Source: Aptenodytes patagonicus
Taxonomy: Eukaryota > Chordata > Aves > Sphenisciformes > Spheniscidae
Assembly (NCBI RefSeq): GCF_965638725.1
Contig: NC_134962.1
Span: forward strand, 1,495,501 to 1,559,500
DNA: 64,000 bases
Reading direction: 5' to 3'
Part shown: positions 54,016 to 64,000 of the stretch, in pieces
Layout: each line of letters begins with the position of its first letter
How positions within the stretch are numbered: the stretch's first letter is position 1
Position numbers and translations under genes: made by a program
The notes under the pieces: generated by a model
The model's input: the letters and a program-made list of their open reading frames with translations, nothing else
Told to the model about the DNA's origin: nothing
The model's database searches: none

Positions 54016-56393
54016 ATGGCTTGGCGCGCCGCTGCGGCGGCTCAGCTCCTGCTGGGGCAGCTCAGCCTCTTCCCGCTGCGGCTCTCGGGTGAGTCCGGAG
54101 CGGGGCGGCGGCGGCGGCGGCGGCCCCCCGCCAGCTCTCCCGCTTCCCTGCCCCGCTGGCTGCTGCCGCCCGGGGGGGAACGGCGGGGGAGAGGCCCGGC
54201 CGCCGCAGCAGATCGCTAACGCGAGCAGGCCGGCAAAAAGCCGGACGGGGGGGGGGGGGGGGGGGCTTTCCTCCTCCGACCGCCTTTTTGGGTGGCGGGG
54301 GGCTGCCGGGGGCAAGGCGGGCGGGGTGCGCAGCGGCGAGCCCCGGGGTGTGCAGAGCTGAGCCCCGCCGAGCCGGTGCCGAAGGTAGCGGGGGGCTTTG
54401 GGCAGGAGGCGTTTGGGGGCTTGCCCTCGGCTCCGGGGCTGCACACCCCTGCTCAGAGCCGGCTCCTGGCCGGCTGCGCGCAGCCCCGCTCTGTGAACCC
54501 CGCTGCCCCGCAGAGCCCCAGTAATCCTGGCTGGTGTTGTGCAGAGCTGGGGCGTTAATGTTTAACAGCACTCGGGAGTTTTTCCTGCCAGGAATTCCCC
54601 TCGGCTCCCTCGGCACCTCTCTGGACTCCGAGCACTCGCAGCGCCTCCTGTTAATGACTCGACAGGAGATGCAAATTTGCCCCTCGGTCATTCTGAACCT
54701 GGCTTCCACCGCTCCCAGTGCCTGCGGTTTGTCTCTGCCATATCCAGGGATATTTCTCAGCTGTGCCGACTGCAAACTCGGAGCAAGCTGGGGCTGCTCT
54801 GCCTGTGCCGCTCGGGGTGAGTGGAGCAAGCTCTCACCTCGCTCTGTCGCTCAGCCCCTGCCCTTCTCTCGCTGTGCCCAGGTGCGGGTGCCCAGGCGGG
54901 TCAGGACTTCGAGCTGCGGCAGCCCCAGGACAAGGTGTCGGTGACAGTGGGGGAGACGCTCAACCTGATCTGCACCATGTCCGGAGGCGGTCTCCCTGGC
55001 GCCGTGAAGTGGCTGAAGGGCCTGGGCAGTGGGAACGAGACCGTCTACGAGCAGAAGGGCTCCTTCCCCCGCGTGACGAGGGCAGTGAGCGAGTCCGACA
55101 CGGACTTCAGCATCCACATCAGGGATGTTCGCCCCGAGGATGCCGGCACCTATTACTGCGTGAAGTTCAAGAAATTGCTGCTTGGTGGTGATGAGATGCT
55201 TCAGCATGGGAGGGGCACGGTGGTATCCCTGCACGGTGAGTGCAGCCCCGTGGGGCGCTGCTCCAGGGGACCCCGTCCTGCTCGTGGCGGGGTCCGGCAC
55301 TGCCCCGCACCTACCACCTTCTCCTCGCTCTGACTTGTATCTCCACAGAGACAGCCCTGGTTCCCAGCATGGTGGCTGCAGCTGTAGTGCTCTGCTTCCT
55401 CCTCCTCCTCGGCTTCTTCGTCGCCCTTTGCATGTACAGGAAGAAGCGCAGAGGTGAGGTGGAGAGCCAGTGCCTGGCCAGGCCAGCGGCCACGGGCAGC
55501 TTCTTGCCCATCCCTCTGCGGTGCTGTGCAGGGACTTCCAGCACCCCCAGGTTTGTACCCACCACGTCTTCCTTCTGCACCCCGAGACGAGCGAACCGCC
55601 TTATCTACCTGCCTTATCCTGGTTTCCTCTCCCTCTGGAGCAGTAATTTTCTCCAGAAAAGGTCCTTTACTCACAGGCACATCACTGCACTGCGTTGCTT
55701 CTCTCTGTGTTTCAACAGGAGCGCGCGGTGGGGAGCGCCCAGCGCCCGGGAGCTCCCTGCAGCCCCTCACCGTGGTGTCTGAGCCCAGCCCAGGCGTGCA
55801 GGCAGCACGTTGTCCCTCTCCTCCGCCTTCAGTGTGGGCATCATGTGTGGCCACGTGCCGTAGAGCCTGGCTAAAACTTGGGAGGGGAATTGAGGGCTGT
55901 GCTGGGTGGGGTGGGGAGGCGACCTGGCTTCCTTTAGCTCTAATGGCCGTCCTTCCCCCCTAGCAGCGCAGTCCTGGATGCAGAGACCTCACATGTGCCC
56001 AGCCAGGTAAGAGCGAGCCGTGAATATGGGGAAGAGCATCCCGTGCCGATGTCCCGGCTTACAGGGACTCTGCAAGGCTCCGGGGCCGGGGTGGGCATTG
56101 GGTGAGCAGCAGCCGCCTGCACGTGGTCCCGGCACGCTCCGCACCACGGCATGGGGCCATCTGTGCAGCCGTGGCACCGCCGTCCCGGCTTGGACCTCCT
56201 GTTAGGGTTATTTTTGCAGGATTTTTCTTGTGACAGCATTCACCATTTGTGTGCACTTCTGCAGCAAAGCAGCAAGGAGGACAATGACATCCACTACGCC
56301 GATCTCCAGCCCCTGCCTGTGGCCCCGCAGCACAGCAGGAGCCCCAGCGCAGCCTGCTCCGAGTACGCCAGCATCAGGGTGGCTGCCCAGTGA
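54016..56393 (+). CDS. SIRP-like receptor B: single V domain with two ITIM-type motifs
   Basis: Exon 54016-54088 encodes a signal peptide (MAWRAAAAAQLLLGQLSLFP). Exon 54882-55235 encodes a V-set domain ([42 protein letters not shown]). Exon 55349-55453 encodes a transmembrane helix with no charge (MVAAAVVLCFLLLLGFFVAL) and a basic stop, YRKKRR. Membrane-proximal tail exons are less certain: a candidate starts at 55719, and another ends at 56006 (VLDAETSHVPSQ). The last exon, 56265-56393, reads DNDIHYADLQPL then SEYASIRVAAQ and a stop. IHYADL is an ITIM and SEYASI an ITIM-like repeat; both match SIRPA (DITYADL, SEYASVQV), which binds SHP-1/SHP-2. SIRPA has three Ig domains and four tail tyrosines, this gene one and two. 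The NSFL1C neighbour supports SIRP orthology at locus level, not one-to-one. Confidence 0.85.
54247..54265 (+). repeat. G19 homopolymer in intron 1 of receptor B
   Basis: Run of 19 G on the coding strand of receptor B, a candidate G-quadruplex near the transcription start. Confidence 0.85.
54325..54372 (+). repeat. Two copies of the 22-bp minisatellite unit in intron 1 of receptor B
   Basis: Two adjacent units (GGTGCGCAGCGGCGAGCCCC and GGTGTGCAGAGCTGAGCCCC) match the array at 51415-51780. The same repeat thus occurs at both sides of the SIRP pair. Confidence 0.75.
54882..55235 (+). repeat. Inverted duplicate V-set exon (copy B)
   Basis: Partner of 52566-52919 on the opposite strand, same length and intron phases. 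The pyrimidine tract and acceptor just upstream are also similar, so the duplication extends a little beyond the exon. Confidence 0.85.
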
Positions 56394-56466
56394 CGTGTGG
56401 CACTGCAGCCTGCAAGGCCAAAGAGCCTCTTTCGGGGGAGGAAGCAGGGACATTTCTGCAGGGCAC

Positions 56467-56472
56467 AATAAA
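56467..56472 (+). terminator. Polyadenylation signal of receptor B
   Basis: AATAAA 74 bases after the stop codon at 56391-56393. It implies a very short 3'UTR ending near 56490. Confidence 0.75.
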
Positions 56473-57254
56473 GAAGAAATGGATCTGTTTGCATGGCACA
56501 CCCTGGTCCAAGCTCGACACGCCGTGCCCGGAGCTGGCAAAGCTCCCCTAATTCATTCCCGTCTCAGCAGCGGTGCCGGGTGAGGCTCAGGGCTGGACCT
56601 GCCATGCCAGGGCTCGTCAGCAGCTCTCCCAGGACCCAGCAGCCATCTTGAACACCAGATCAGGCCACGAGGCTGAGCACCTCTGCCTTGTGCAAGCTGT
56701 TCGGTGCCGATTACACCAGGAGGGCTTCACGCACGCCTGTCTCCACCAGCACGGGCCACTAACGGCACTTTCCTGGCTCAGCAGGTCCATAATTTGTGTT
56801 ATCTTGTCACCGCACCAAGCCCATCCTCATTAAAGCCAGCGAACAGCCATGCTGTCCAGTCCCGCTGGGTTCAGAACAAGAGCAATAGTGACGGTCCCGC
56901 GGCGCCCTGGGAGACGCGTGGCCTCCGCAGCCCCGTGCCAGCTCACCCCGTGCTGCTGCCGGGCTCATGCTGAGCCCCACGGGCAGCTGCAGCCTCCCAC
57001 CCTGCCCCCCGGCAGCTCCCCCAGGCAGGGCGGCTGCCTGGCTCCCACCGAACCTGCATCTTCTCACCACGCGCGGAGCAACGCTCAGGAACAGCCCTCG
57101 GTGCCACTTTGCTGCAGCGTGGTCCGAGGCCCAGCCCTCGCCCGGCTTTCCCTGCCCTCCCGAAGGGGCCGGTATTTGGGAACAGGGTTCATGATGCTGT
57201 GTTAAAATCAGGGCAGCTGGCGCCAGCCAGCCCTTCCACCCCTTCCCCCCCGAT

Positions 57255-57485
57255 CCGTGCACATCTCCTGCTCCAGCCCCAGCCAGTCCATGCACATCTG
57301 CTCCACGCACATCCCCTGCTCTGTGCAAGTCTCCTGCTCCGTGCTCATCCCCTGCTCCGTGCACATCTGCTCCGTGCACATCTGCTCCGTGCTCATCCCC
57401 TGCTCCGTGCACACCTGCTCCGTGCACGCCTGCTCCGTGCACATCCCCTGCTCCGTGCACGCCTGCTCCGTGCACGCGTGCTCAG
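57255..57485. repeat. Minisatellite of 15-18 bp units (CTGCTCCGTGCACATCCC type)
   Basis: About 13-15 degenerate tandem units of the form CTGCTCCGTGCACATC, with variants ending CC or CTG and GCTCATCC for GCACATCC. Each unit has the palindrome GTGCAC or a close variant. Confidence 0.9.
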
Positions 57486-59490
57486 TGCCCACCTCCAAGG
57501 GGAGCGGGCCGGCGGCCGAGGACGGAGCGTGGCGGTGGCAGGAAGCCACAGAGTGTGCGCTCCACGCCGGGCACACGCACCCACCCGTGGCGGCAGGTGC
57601 TCCCACCGCACCGTGTGCTGCCACAAGCAAACACCCCCCTCCCCTTCGCGGGCACGGGCTAAGGGCGAAATACGCTTTTCAGGCAGAGGAACCTGCTGTT
57701 TCTGCCACTGCTGCTGTCTGTAACCTTGAAAGCTGCTGCTGCTGCAGCTGCCGGTTTCCAACTTTGTCTACTTTTTACTGTGAAATCAAAAAAGAGAAGT
57801 GAAACAAGACAGCGTGAGATAGCAGCGCGTGTGTACCCAGTGGAGCCTCATCTGCCAGCAGAGATCCTCTTGGGGAGAGAATTGTTATGGGGGGAGAGGA
57901 GCCACTACTGAAATTCATTTGCATGACTGAATAAGCATCCCCTGCTCCAGGGGACGTGCCCTGGGGACAGTTTTGGGTCATTTCTTTCTCGGGGACAGCT
58001 CGGGGGCACTCAGCGCCCCGTGGGCACGGTGGCGGAGGGGGAGTTTGCCAGGGCAGGGGTCCATCACCGCCGTCCCCAGCACCCGTCCCCAGCCTGGCCC
58101 CTTCTGCACCAGCCCCAGCAGCAGCAAGGGGCTGTGGCGTGGGGGTGCCGGGGTGAAGCCTCTGGCAGTGCCGGATCCCAAGCGGAGCCACGGCCGCACC
58201 GAGCAGTGGCTCATTTCCCGGCCGAGGCGGCGGCTGTTCTGAGCAGGACACAGGGGTTGCCCGGCCTCTGCAGGGGGAGGACACCAAAGCTCACAGAAAG
58301 CTCACGTCAGGATTGCAAGCAGGAGTATGTAAAATATGTGGGTGAGACTGAAACCGGGGATAGACCTCGCAGACAAGGGGAAATGAAATTCAAGGGGATT
58401 TAGGGCTTTTTAAGCACTGATCTGGGTCAGGAGGGGGGAAATCCAGTCTGATACAAGCATATGCAAAGCAGCGAGCGAGCAGAGCACCGTGGAGCGCTCT
58501 GTACCTAGGAAAGGGCCCAGGTCTGCAGCTTACTGCCCAGGGGAGGGATTTGGTGGTTATTATAGGAAAATCCTTTAAGCTGCCAGCCCGGGGTGTGCCG
58601 GCAGTGAAAGCACAAACAAGTGCCCAAGCGTGGACGCAAGGTAGGAAGGAGCGCGACGGGGAGCACCTCGCCTGGGGGGCAGCGCCTTGCGCGGGGGGCA
58701 GCACCTCGCTCGGGGGTCAGCACCGGGTGACGCTGGGGTCGGGGATTCACTGCTCGTCCGTGGTGGTTTCCTGGTGCTGCCGGGTGTCACGTCCTGCTGA
58801 GTCGCCCGCTGGGTGCTCGAGCGAGAAATGCAGGCGCTTGTGCTGGGTCGAGAGCTGCAATGGCTGCGGCGGGTGCGAGGCGATGCTGGGGCCGGTAGCC
58901 GCTGGGCTCCTCCTGCCCACAGCCGGGGCCAAGCAAAGGCGGCTTCGCTGCGGTGCAGAGCAGAGGCGGTGGCTGAATGGATGGTAGGGAGAGGCTCGGC
59001 GTCCCAGCCGGGGAGGGGACACGCCAGCTCCAGCCGGGGTTTGGGCTGTGTCCCAGCGCCGGCCCCCCTGCACGGACACCCTGGGGCGGTGCCGTGCCGG
59101 GGTAAGGGTGCAGCGAGGCAGATGAGGCCGCGGCGGTGTGTCCTGGCAAACAGGCCTGGCAGCGGCCCCCGCCACGGCGAGAAGCTCCCGGCATGTGGGT
59201 GGTGTGGGGGGCTTTTCCTTCACGTGGTGTGTGAGCCTGGTGCTGGGACCTCGTGGGATGGCAAAGCCAAGCAAAAGGGCTGGGGAGAGGCTGGGCTGGG
59301 CTGTGCCGTGGTGGGAGTCTGCGTGGACCCCCGCCCTGGGGAGAGGCAGAAAGCAGGAGCCGGGGAAGAGCCGGGGGGTGCTCGGGGGCTGCCCCAGCAT
59401 CTGCTCCGCTCCCGGCCCCGGGAGGTGGGAAACGGCTCCTGGAGGTGCCGAGGCAAGAGGGCTGGCAGGGTTTGTCGGGGCGGCAGTGCA

Positions 59491-59532
59491 TGCCGTGCCG
59501 TGCCGTGCCGTGCCGTGTCACGCCGTGCCGTG
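59491..59532. repeat. TGCCG pentanucleotide microsatellite
   Basis: About eight units of TGCCG with one interruption. Confidence 0.85.
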
Positions 59533-60104
59533 CTGGGGAGCCAACATGGGAGGCGCAGGCTGTGCCGAGAGCCAACAGGGAGCATGAGCCTCCAATGGAA
59601 AACATGGAATAACAGAGAGCAATTAGTCCGGAGAGCATGACTGACGGATGAGGCTGGCCCCAGCAGCGAGGGGAGGAGGAGCAATGATTTCATTAACGCC
59701 GAGGAAGAGCATGGACTCAGCTAGTGCATGGGGCTGGCTGAAGCAGGGGGATGTGGGCATCTCCCTGGCGTCCTGGGGGACAGGAGAGGGCTGGCAGCGC
59801 TTGCAGGGGAGCGGGACAAAGCTGAGCTTGTGCTGGAGCCAGGGCTGGGCAAGGAGAAAAGGGGAGAGACGGGGATAAACGCCTCGTGCCCTGTGCCAGG
59901 ATGATCCAGCTCCATGGTGAGGAGCAGAGCCCCCCCACACACTGGCAGTGCCTCTCACAGGGATGGGTGCCCAGGGGCCATCGCGTCTCCCGGGAGCCAG
60001 CATTGCTCCAGCTTGTCCCCTCCGGCAGCTGACGGGGCAGCGGCTCCAGCCAAGGCTCTGATTTGTGTCTGTCTGTCTGTCCAAGATGCCCTTGCGCTCC
60101 TGCT

Positions 60105-60147
60105 CTGTCCCCATCCCTGTCCCCATCCCTGTCTCCACCCCTGTCCT
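60105..60147. repeat. CCCATCCCTGTC 12-bp repeat
   Basis: About three and a half degenerate copies of a 12-bp unit. Confidence 0.75.
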
Positions 60148-60261
60148 TGCCACTGTAAGACCGTGGTGGCCACAAGCCCATCCCCAGGGAGAGACAGGCT
60201 GGTCCCTTTGCACATCAGCATTAGCCAAACAGCCACGGGTCCAAGAGCATCCAATGCCACA

Positions 60262-60375
60262 GGGACCCCACAGGGCCCCCACGATGCCACAGGCACCTCG
60301 TGATGCCATGGGGACCCCACGATGCCACGGGCACCCTGTGATGCCATTGGGGACCAGGCGGTGCCATGGGGATGC
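60262..60375. repeat. GATGCCA-centred minisatellite
   Basis: Degenerate tandem copies of about 18-20 bases (GATGCCACGGGCACCCC and variants) making up about 110 bases. Confidence 0.8.
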
Positions 60376-62459
60376 CATGCTAGGACACCGATGGGGAGCA
60401 GCACAAGGAGCTGGAGGAACAGTTGGGGTGCTTTGAGGGGGTTGGAAAGGGCGAGAGGGTCTCAGGGACACTTCGAATGTCCCCAGGAAATGCCACGTGG
60501 GTCTCACCTGTGGCCACTGACCACCCCGGGCTGCGCTTCTGCCGGGAGAGGGAACTGGAGGGAGAAGCCCTGGGATGCTGCACAGCCGGACCCTGCTCAC
60601 ACCAATTCCAAACCCGCCAGCTCGCCCCTTCACAGCTCCCCATTTCTCAGGCTTTTCCTTGGAAAGCAAGGAACGAAGCCGAAGTAAAACGGTCACGTGC
60701 TTTACGCTGTTTCTGATTTATTTTGCATCTTACTTATTGAATTTTCTTCCCTGGTTTCACAGTTATTGTGGATTTTTATTAAAGGGGATAAACCGGTCTG
60801 GGATTTGGGGTTGTCATAGGAACTGTTTTGGTGCCGCAGCCTCGCTGCCAGCCTCATCCTCCCTCTCGGTTCCTGATGTAGTGACGGCTCTCGCCAGCAG
60901 AGCAGAGATTTCTCCAGCCCAAGCACAGCCCCAGCGAAAGCCGCGTTACGGGACAGCCGCCCCATGGCACTGGGGCGCCCTGCGGGACCCCCTGGGGTGG
61001 TCGGGGAGGAGGCGGGCTCCCAGGCACTGCCCGGCCGTGGTCACGCCGCAGCCTGGCCCTGCAGCCACGGGGAAGTGAACCGGGAGCCCCGGGCTGCGGT
61101 CCAGGGCTTTAACCTGAGGAGAGGTGGAGGTGCTTGGAGGATGCTGCTTGTCCGTGTGGATTCTCTGGTGTCTAACAGGAGGTTGTGCTATTGCAGCTAT
61201 TGCTACTGGGAACCTCTCTGCCCGACCTGGAATCATTTTGATTAAATCCCTGGAGCTGAGGGGGCGTGGGGCCGATCCGGGGCTGCCCTCCGGCCATTCC
61301 CCATGCCTTCTATCGCAGGCAGAGGGGGCAGGCAGTGAAAATAAAAGTGTCAAACACATTTCAAAGGAAATCCTTTGCGCCCAACACTCCTTTGGCCCGT
61401 GTGGTCCTTCACCGCAGGATGTCGTGGAGGCCAAGACTCTGGCGATGATTAAAGAGGGATTTCCAGGACCGTGGGACGAACAGGAACATCCAGTGCTTAA
61501 GAAAGACTCACTTTGTGCTTTCAGTGTTTGACGGGACATTGCTCAGGGACAATTGCCCTCCAGAGCTGGCACGGGGAGGGCGGATCCAGCTGCAGCCCTT
61601 GGTCCTGCCAGTGCCCAAGAGAGGGTCCCAGGGCGGGCAGGAGGGGTGTCCTGCCTGCACTGGGGATGCCCGGGGCTCCTCATGTTGGATCAATTGTTGG
61701 TGGCACATTGGAGTGCTCCTGCTCCCCCCGACATCCACATGTGCATCGTGCATGGAGTGAGCCGCGCACGCTCCTGGGGATGCTCTGGCGGGTTTTGTCC
61801 AGGGAAAAGAGCTGGGGGCTGCTGCTCGGGATGGGGAAACCCTTTGGGGAGCTCCCCTTCCCAAGGGTAGCGCAGGGCGTCCCCGTCAGCCAGCGAGGGT
61901 AGGACGCTGCGGGGGTCCCCAGGGCTCCCCACTCCTCCAGGCACGGAGCGACCTTAAAGCTCGGCTGCGCTTGGCGGCGGCTCCGGCGCTGGCAGCGCCC
62001 CGAGACCGGCACAAGTGTCCCTCTGAGGAGAAGTGCAGGGAAAGGAAAAAATATTTAGAGAGGCAGGAGAAGGGGGAAAGCAGGCGCTGCGGGAGGGAGC
62101 CACGGAGCGGGCTGAAAGCGCGCTCTCAGCAGGCTTTTGTTCGCCCCGGACGTGACCAACGGTGCTGCCAGCACCGAGGGGCTGTGCCGGCGCCGGTGGC
62201 TCCCAGCGTGGTGTGGCCAGGCGAGCCCGGTGCTCCAGCAGCCTGCCCGGCGCCTCGGCCCGACGACGTGCCCGTTAGCAGGATGCGGCCCCTGCAGAGC
62301 CTTCGGCGGGGAGCACCATCGCCCCGGCTGGGCTCAGCCCCTCGCTGCCAGCTGCGGGGTGGGCAGCGCGGCGGGATCAACAACGCGCTTGCTAAAATAA
62401 TTGCTTCTGACAGATCCATTTCTTCCGCAAGGTTCAGGCTTAATTTTATAATGGTATCG

Positions 62460-62473
62460 GTAACTATGGCAAC
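62460..62473 (+). promoter_or_regulatory. RFX-type X-box in an AT-rich island
   Basis: GTAACTATGGCAAC (minus strand GTTGCCATAGTTAC) is a close match to the palindromic RFX binding site GTTGCCATGGCAAC. It lies in an AT-rich island (62385-62515) that contrasts sharply with the GC-rich flanks. Function is inferred from motif and composition only. Confidence 0.4.
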
Positions 62474-62974
62474 GTGTAAAAATAACGTATCCCCAAGCCC
62501 AGCAAATTCTCCGTAATCAGCTCCCGTCTCCTGGAGCCGAGGGAGGCCCCGGCTGGGCGGGCAGCAGCAGCCCCCTGCCCGCCACGCTGCCACGGCCGGC
62601 TGCCTGCGCCCGGGTTAGCGTTTGGGTTAGGATTCACGCGATGACTAATTAGCAGTGTTAACTGCTTACACCTTGGGATGATTTCGTTTGCTAATCCTTT
62701 GGGCTAGGCAGAGCTGGCTAATTGGGTGGATATCGTTAATGCTGGCGGTCAGGAGCTGCTGTTAAAGGGCTGCAGCGCAACGAAGGCTGGAGCATCCCTC
62801 GTGCATGTCGCAGGGCAGATGCTTTGCCCCCGGCACTCCGGGTCCCCTCCTGGCACCCGAGACCCAGCACGGGGCTGGCAGCTGCCGGGGGCCCTGCACG
62901 GCTCAGACCCTGCAGGACCAGCGGGCCGGCAGCCCCATTTGCACCTACAGCCCTGTCCCAGAGCTGTCACTGCT

Positions 62975-63060
62975 GCACATGCATGCACGTGTGCGCGCAC
63001 ACGTGCAAACACATGCACGCACATGTGTACGTGCAGGCGTATGCAAATGCATGCACACGC
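62975..63060. repeat. Alternating purine-pyrimidine tract (CA/TG/CG-rich)
   Basis: About 85 bases dominated by CATGCA, CACGTG and GCGCGCACACG words. The near-strict purine-pyrimidine alternation is the type of sequence that can adopt Z-DNA. Confidence 0.75.
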
Positions 63061-63271
63061 AGAACAGGTTTCCCACATGCATGAACCCCTTCTCAGCAGA
63101 CATCAGCTGGTGCCGACGTGTGTCTCAGCTCGGACGTCTCGGGTCACCACTGCTAGTAGATAATCCCAGGCAACGTTTTCTAAACCTGTTAAGACATCCC
63201 ACAGACCCTCTAAATCCCTGATCCCCCTCCATGGCTCCGGCAGTCCTCTGACCCCTGGCCCAGCTGCCGGG

Positions 63272-63308
63272 CCCCACGCCGTGCCGGCCCCACGCCGTGC
63301 CGGCCCCG
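63272..63308. repeat. Short GGCCCCACGCCGTGCC tandem duplication
   Basis: Two perfect copies of a 16-18-base unit and a partial third. Confidence 0.75.
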
Positions 63309-64000
63309 CCAGCCTTGAGGCAAACCTCTGGGGAAGGACGGCAGCATTTCACAGCTCTGATTTGCAGCTCCTTATTGGGGCCAGGCCAGACCCTTGGGAC
63401 CAATGCAGTCACCAGGAGCACGGGTGGAACTTGCAGAGCCGGAATTAATCTTCGTGCTTTTCGTTGCCCTTCAGCTTCAAAAAAAAAAGGACAAAACAAC
63501 ACAAACCCCTTGCAGAAGCATTTTCCTCGAGCTCCCAGCAGCAGGACCAGCATGGCCCTGGCCCCGCGGAGCTGGGAGTGCTGGGTCAGGCAGCATGGAT
63601 GTGCCCGGTCTCAACAGGACCAAAGCAAACAGCCCCGTGCTCCGGCACGCGGCCCCCGAGCTGCGGAGCTGCTGTGGGGACAGCGCAGGGACGGCCACCA
63701 CAAGGACAGGCCAGTGCCAGGGCTGGGGACGGCACTGGCGGTGCTGGGGGCTGGCCAAGACAGCGGCAACCCCCCTCCAGGGCTGGGTCCGGCTGTTTTG
63801 GGGGGGTGCACCCCCCCCTGCATCCCAGCCGCCGTGCGATTGCCATTTCCACTGCGATGTGTTAGGTACGGCACTGTCACAAATAACCTCGGCAAAAGCC
63901 CTCGCTGCCAGCCACGCCATTATCTCTTGGCACCCTCATTACTAGCACTCGGTAAAGGGTGATGTGGGGTTATACCAGGTCTCCCGCACCCCATGCACCC

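Larger units (their letters stand above)
56490..64000. other. Distal region with no recognised gene
   Basis: No coding exon was recognised on either strand in 7.5 kb. It is GC-rich and full of chance ORFs. It contains several minisatellites (57255-57485, 59491-59532, 60105-60147, 60262-60375, 63272-63308), an alternating purine-pyrimidine tract (62975-63060) and AT-rich patches at 60690-60790, 62385-62515 and 62620-62740 that stand out as possible regulatory elements. Mammalian synteny would place more SIRP genes, PDYN or STK35 beyond this end. Confidence 0.5.

Noticed and set aside
56967-59640. Several 120-280-codon open frames on both strands in the distal region
   Set aside because: They overlap minisatellites or GC-rich DNA, overlap one another on both strands, and show no domain or recognisable similarity.

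Overview
The window is vertebrate nuclear DNA. Multi-exon genes with GT-AG introns, CpG-island promoters, compact GC-rich spacing and the gene order together suggest a bird; the segment corresponds to the human 20p13 block SNPH-SDCBP2-FKBP1A-NSFL1C-SIRP (in chicken, as I recall, chromosome 20). The species cannot be told from the sequence alone. No retrovirus-like element or DNA transposon was recognised.

Layout, left to right. SNPH (syntaphilin, + strand) has coding exons at 1541-6061 and a 3'UTR to about 7945. SDCBP2 (syntenin-2, - strand, coding 8274-10390, TATA promoter near 11076) lies tail-to-tail with it. FKBP1A (FKBP12, - strand, coding 15129-23070) has a 3'UTR intron, a polyadenylation signal at 13453-13448 and a CpG-island promoter at about 22.1-23.4 kb. 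Next is a third member of the MFSD2 lysophospholipid-transporter family (- strand, coding 26687 to about 33133), which has no counterpart here in mammals as I know that locus. About 10 kb with no recognisable gene follows. NSFL1C (p47, - strand, coding 44101-51246) comes next. Then two SIRP-like immunoglobulin-superfamily genes are arranged head to head: receptor A (- strand, 53303 down to about 52.0 kb, charged transmembrane segment) and receptor B (+ strand, 54016-56393, two ITIM-type tyrosine motifs). The last 7.5 kb has no recognisable gene but holds minisatellites and two AT-rich patches that look like regulatory DNA.

SNPH, SDCBP2, FKBP1A and NSFL1C reconstruct to full-length, in-frame proteins (472, 296, 108 and 369 aa) with every exon phase consistent. 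The MFSD2 paralogue reconstructs to about 513 aa with an uncertain first exon. The genes have unrelated jobs: axonal mitochondrial anchoring, PDZ scaffolding, peptidyl-prolyl isomerisation, lipid transport, p97 adaptor function and myeloid-type signalling. The two SIRP genes form a local pair: near-identical V domains, one inhibitory-looking and one activating-looking or decaying, diverging from a shared GC-rich spacer of about 0.7 kb.

The points most worth a second look are the MFSD2 paralogue, the paired SIRP receptors with a vestigial C1 exon, a nearly perfect 32-bp-arm hairpin in FKBP1A intron 2 (16921-16996), loss of the Ser-Pro mitotic site in p47, and a 22-bp minisatellite shared by the two ends of the SIRP cluster.
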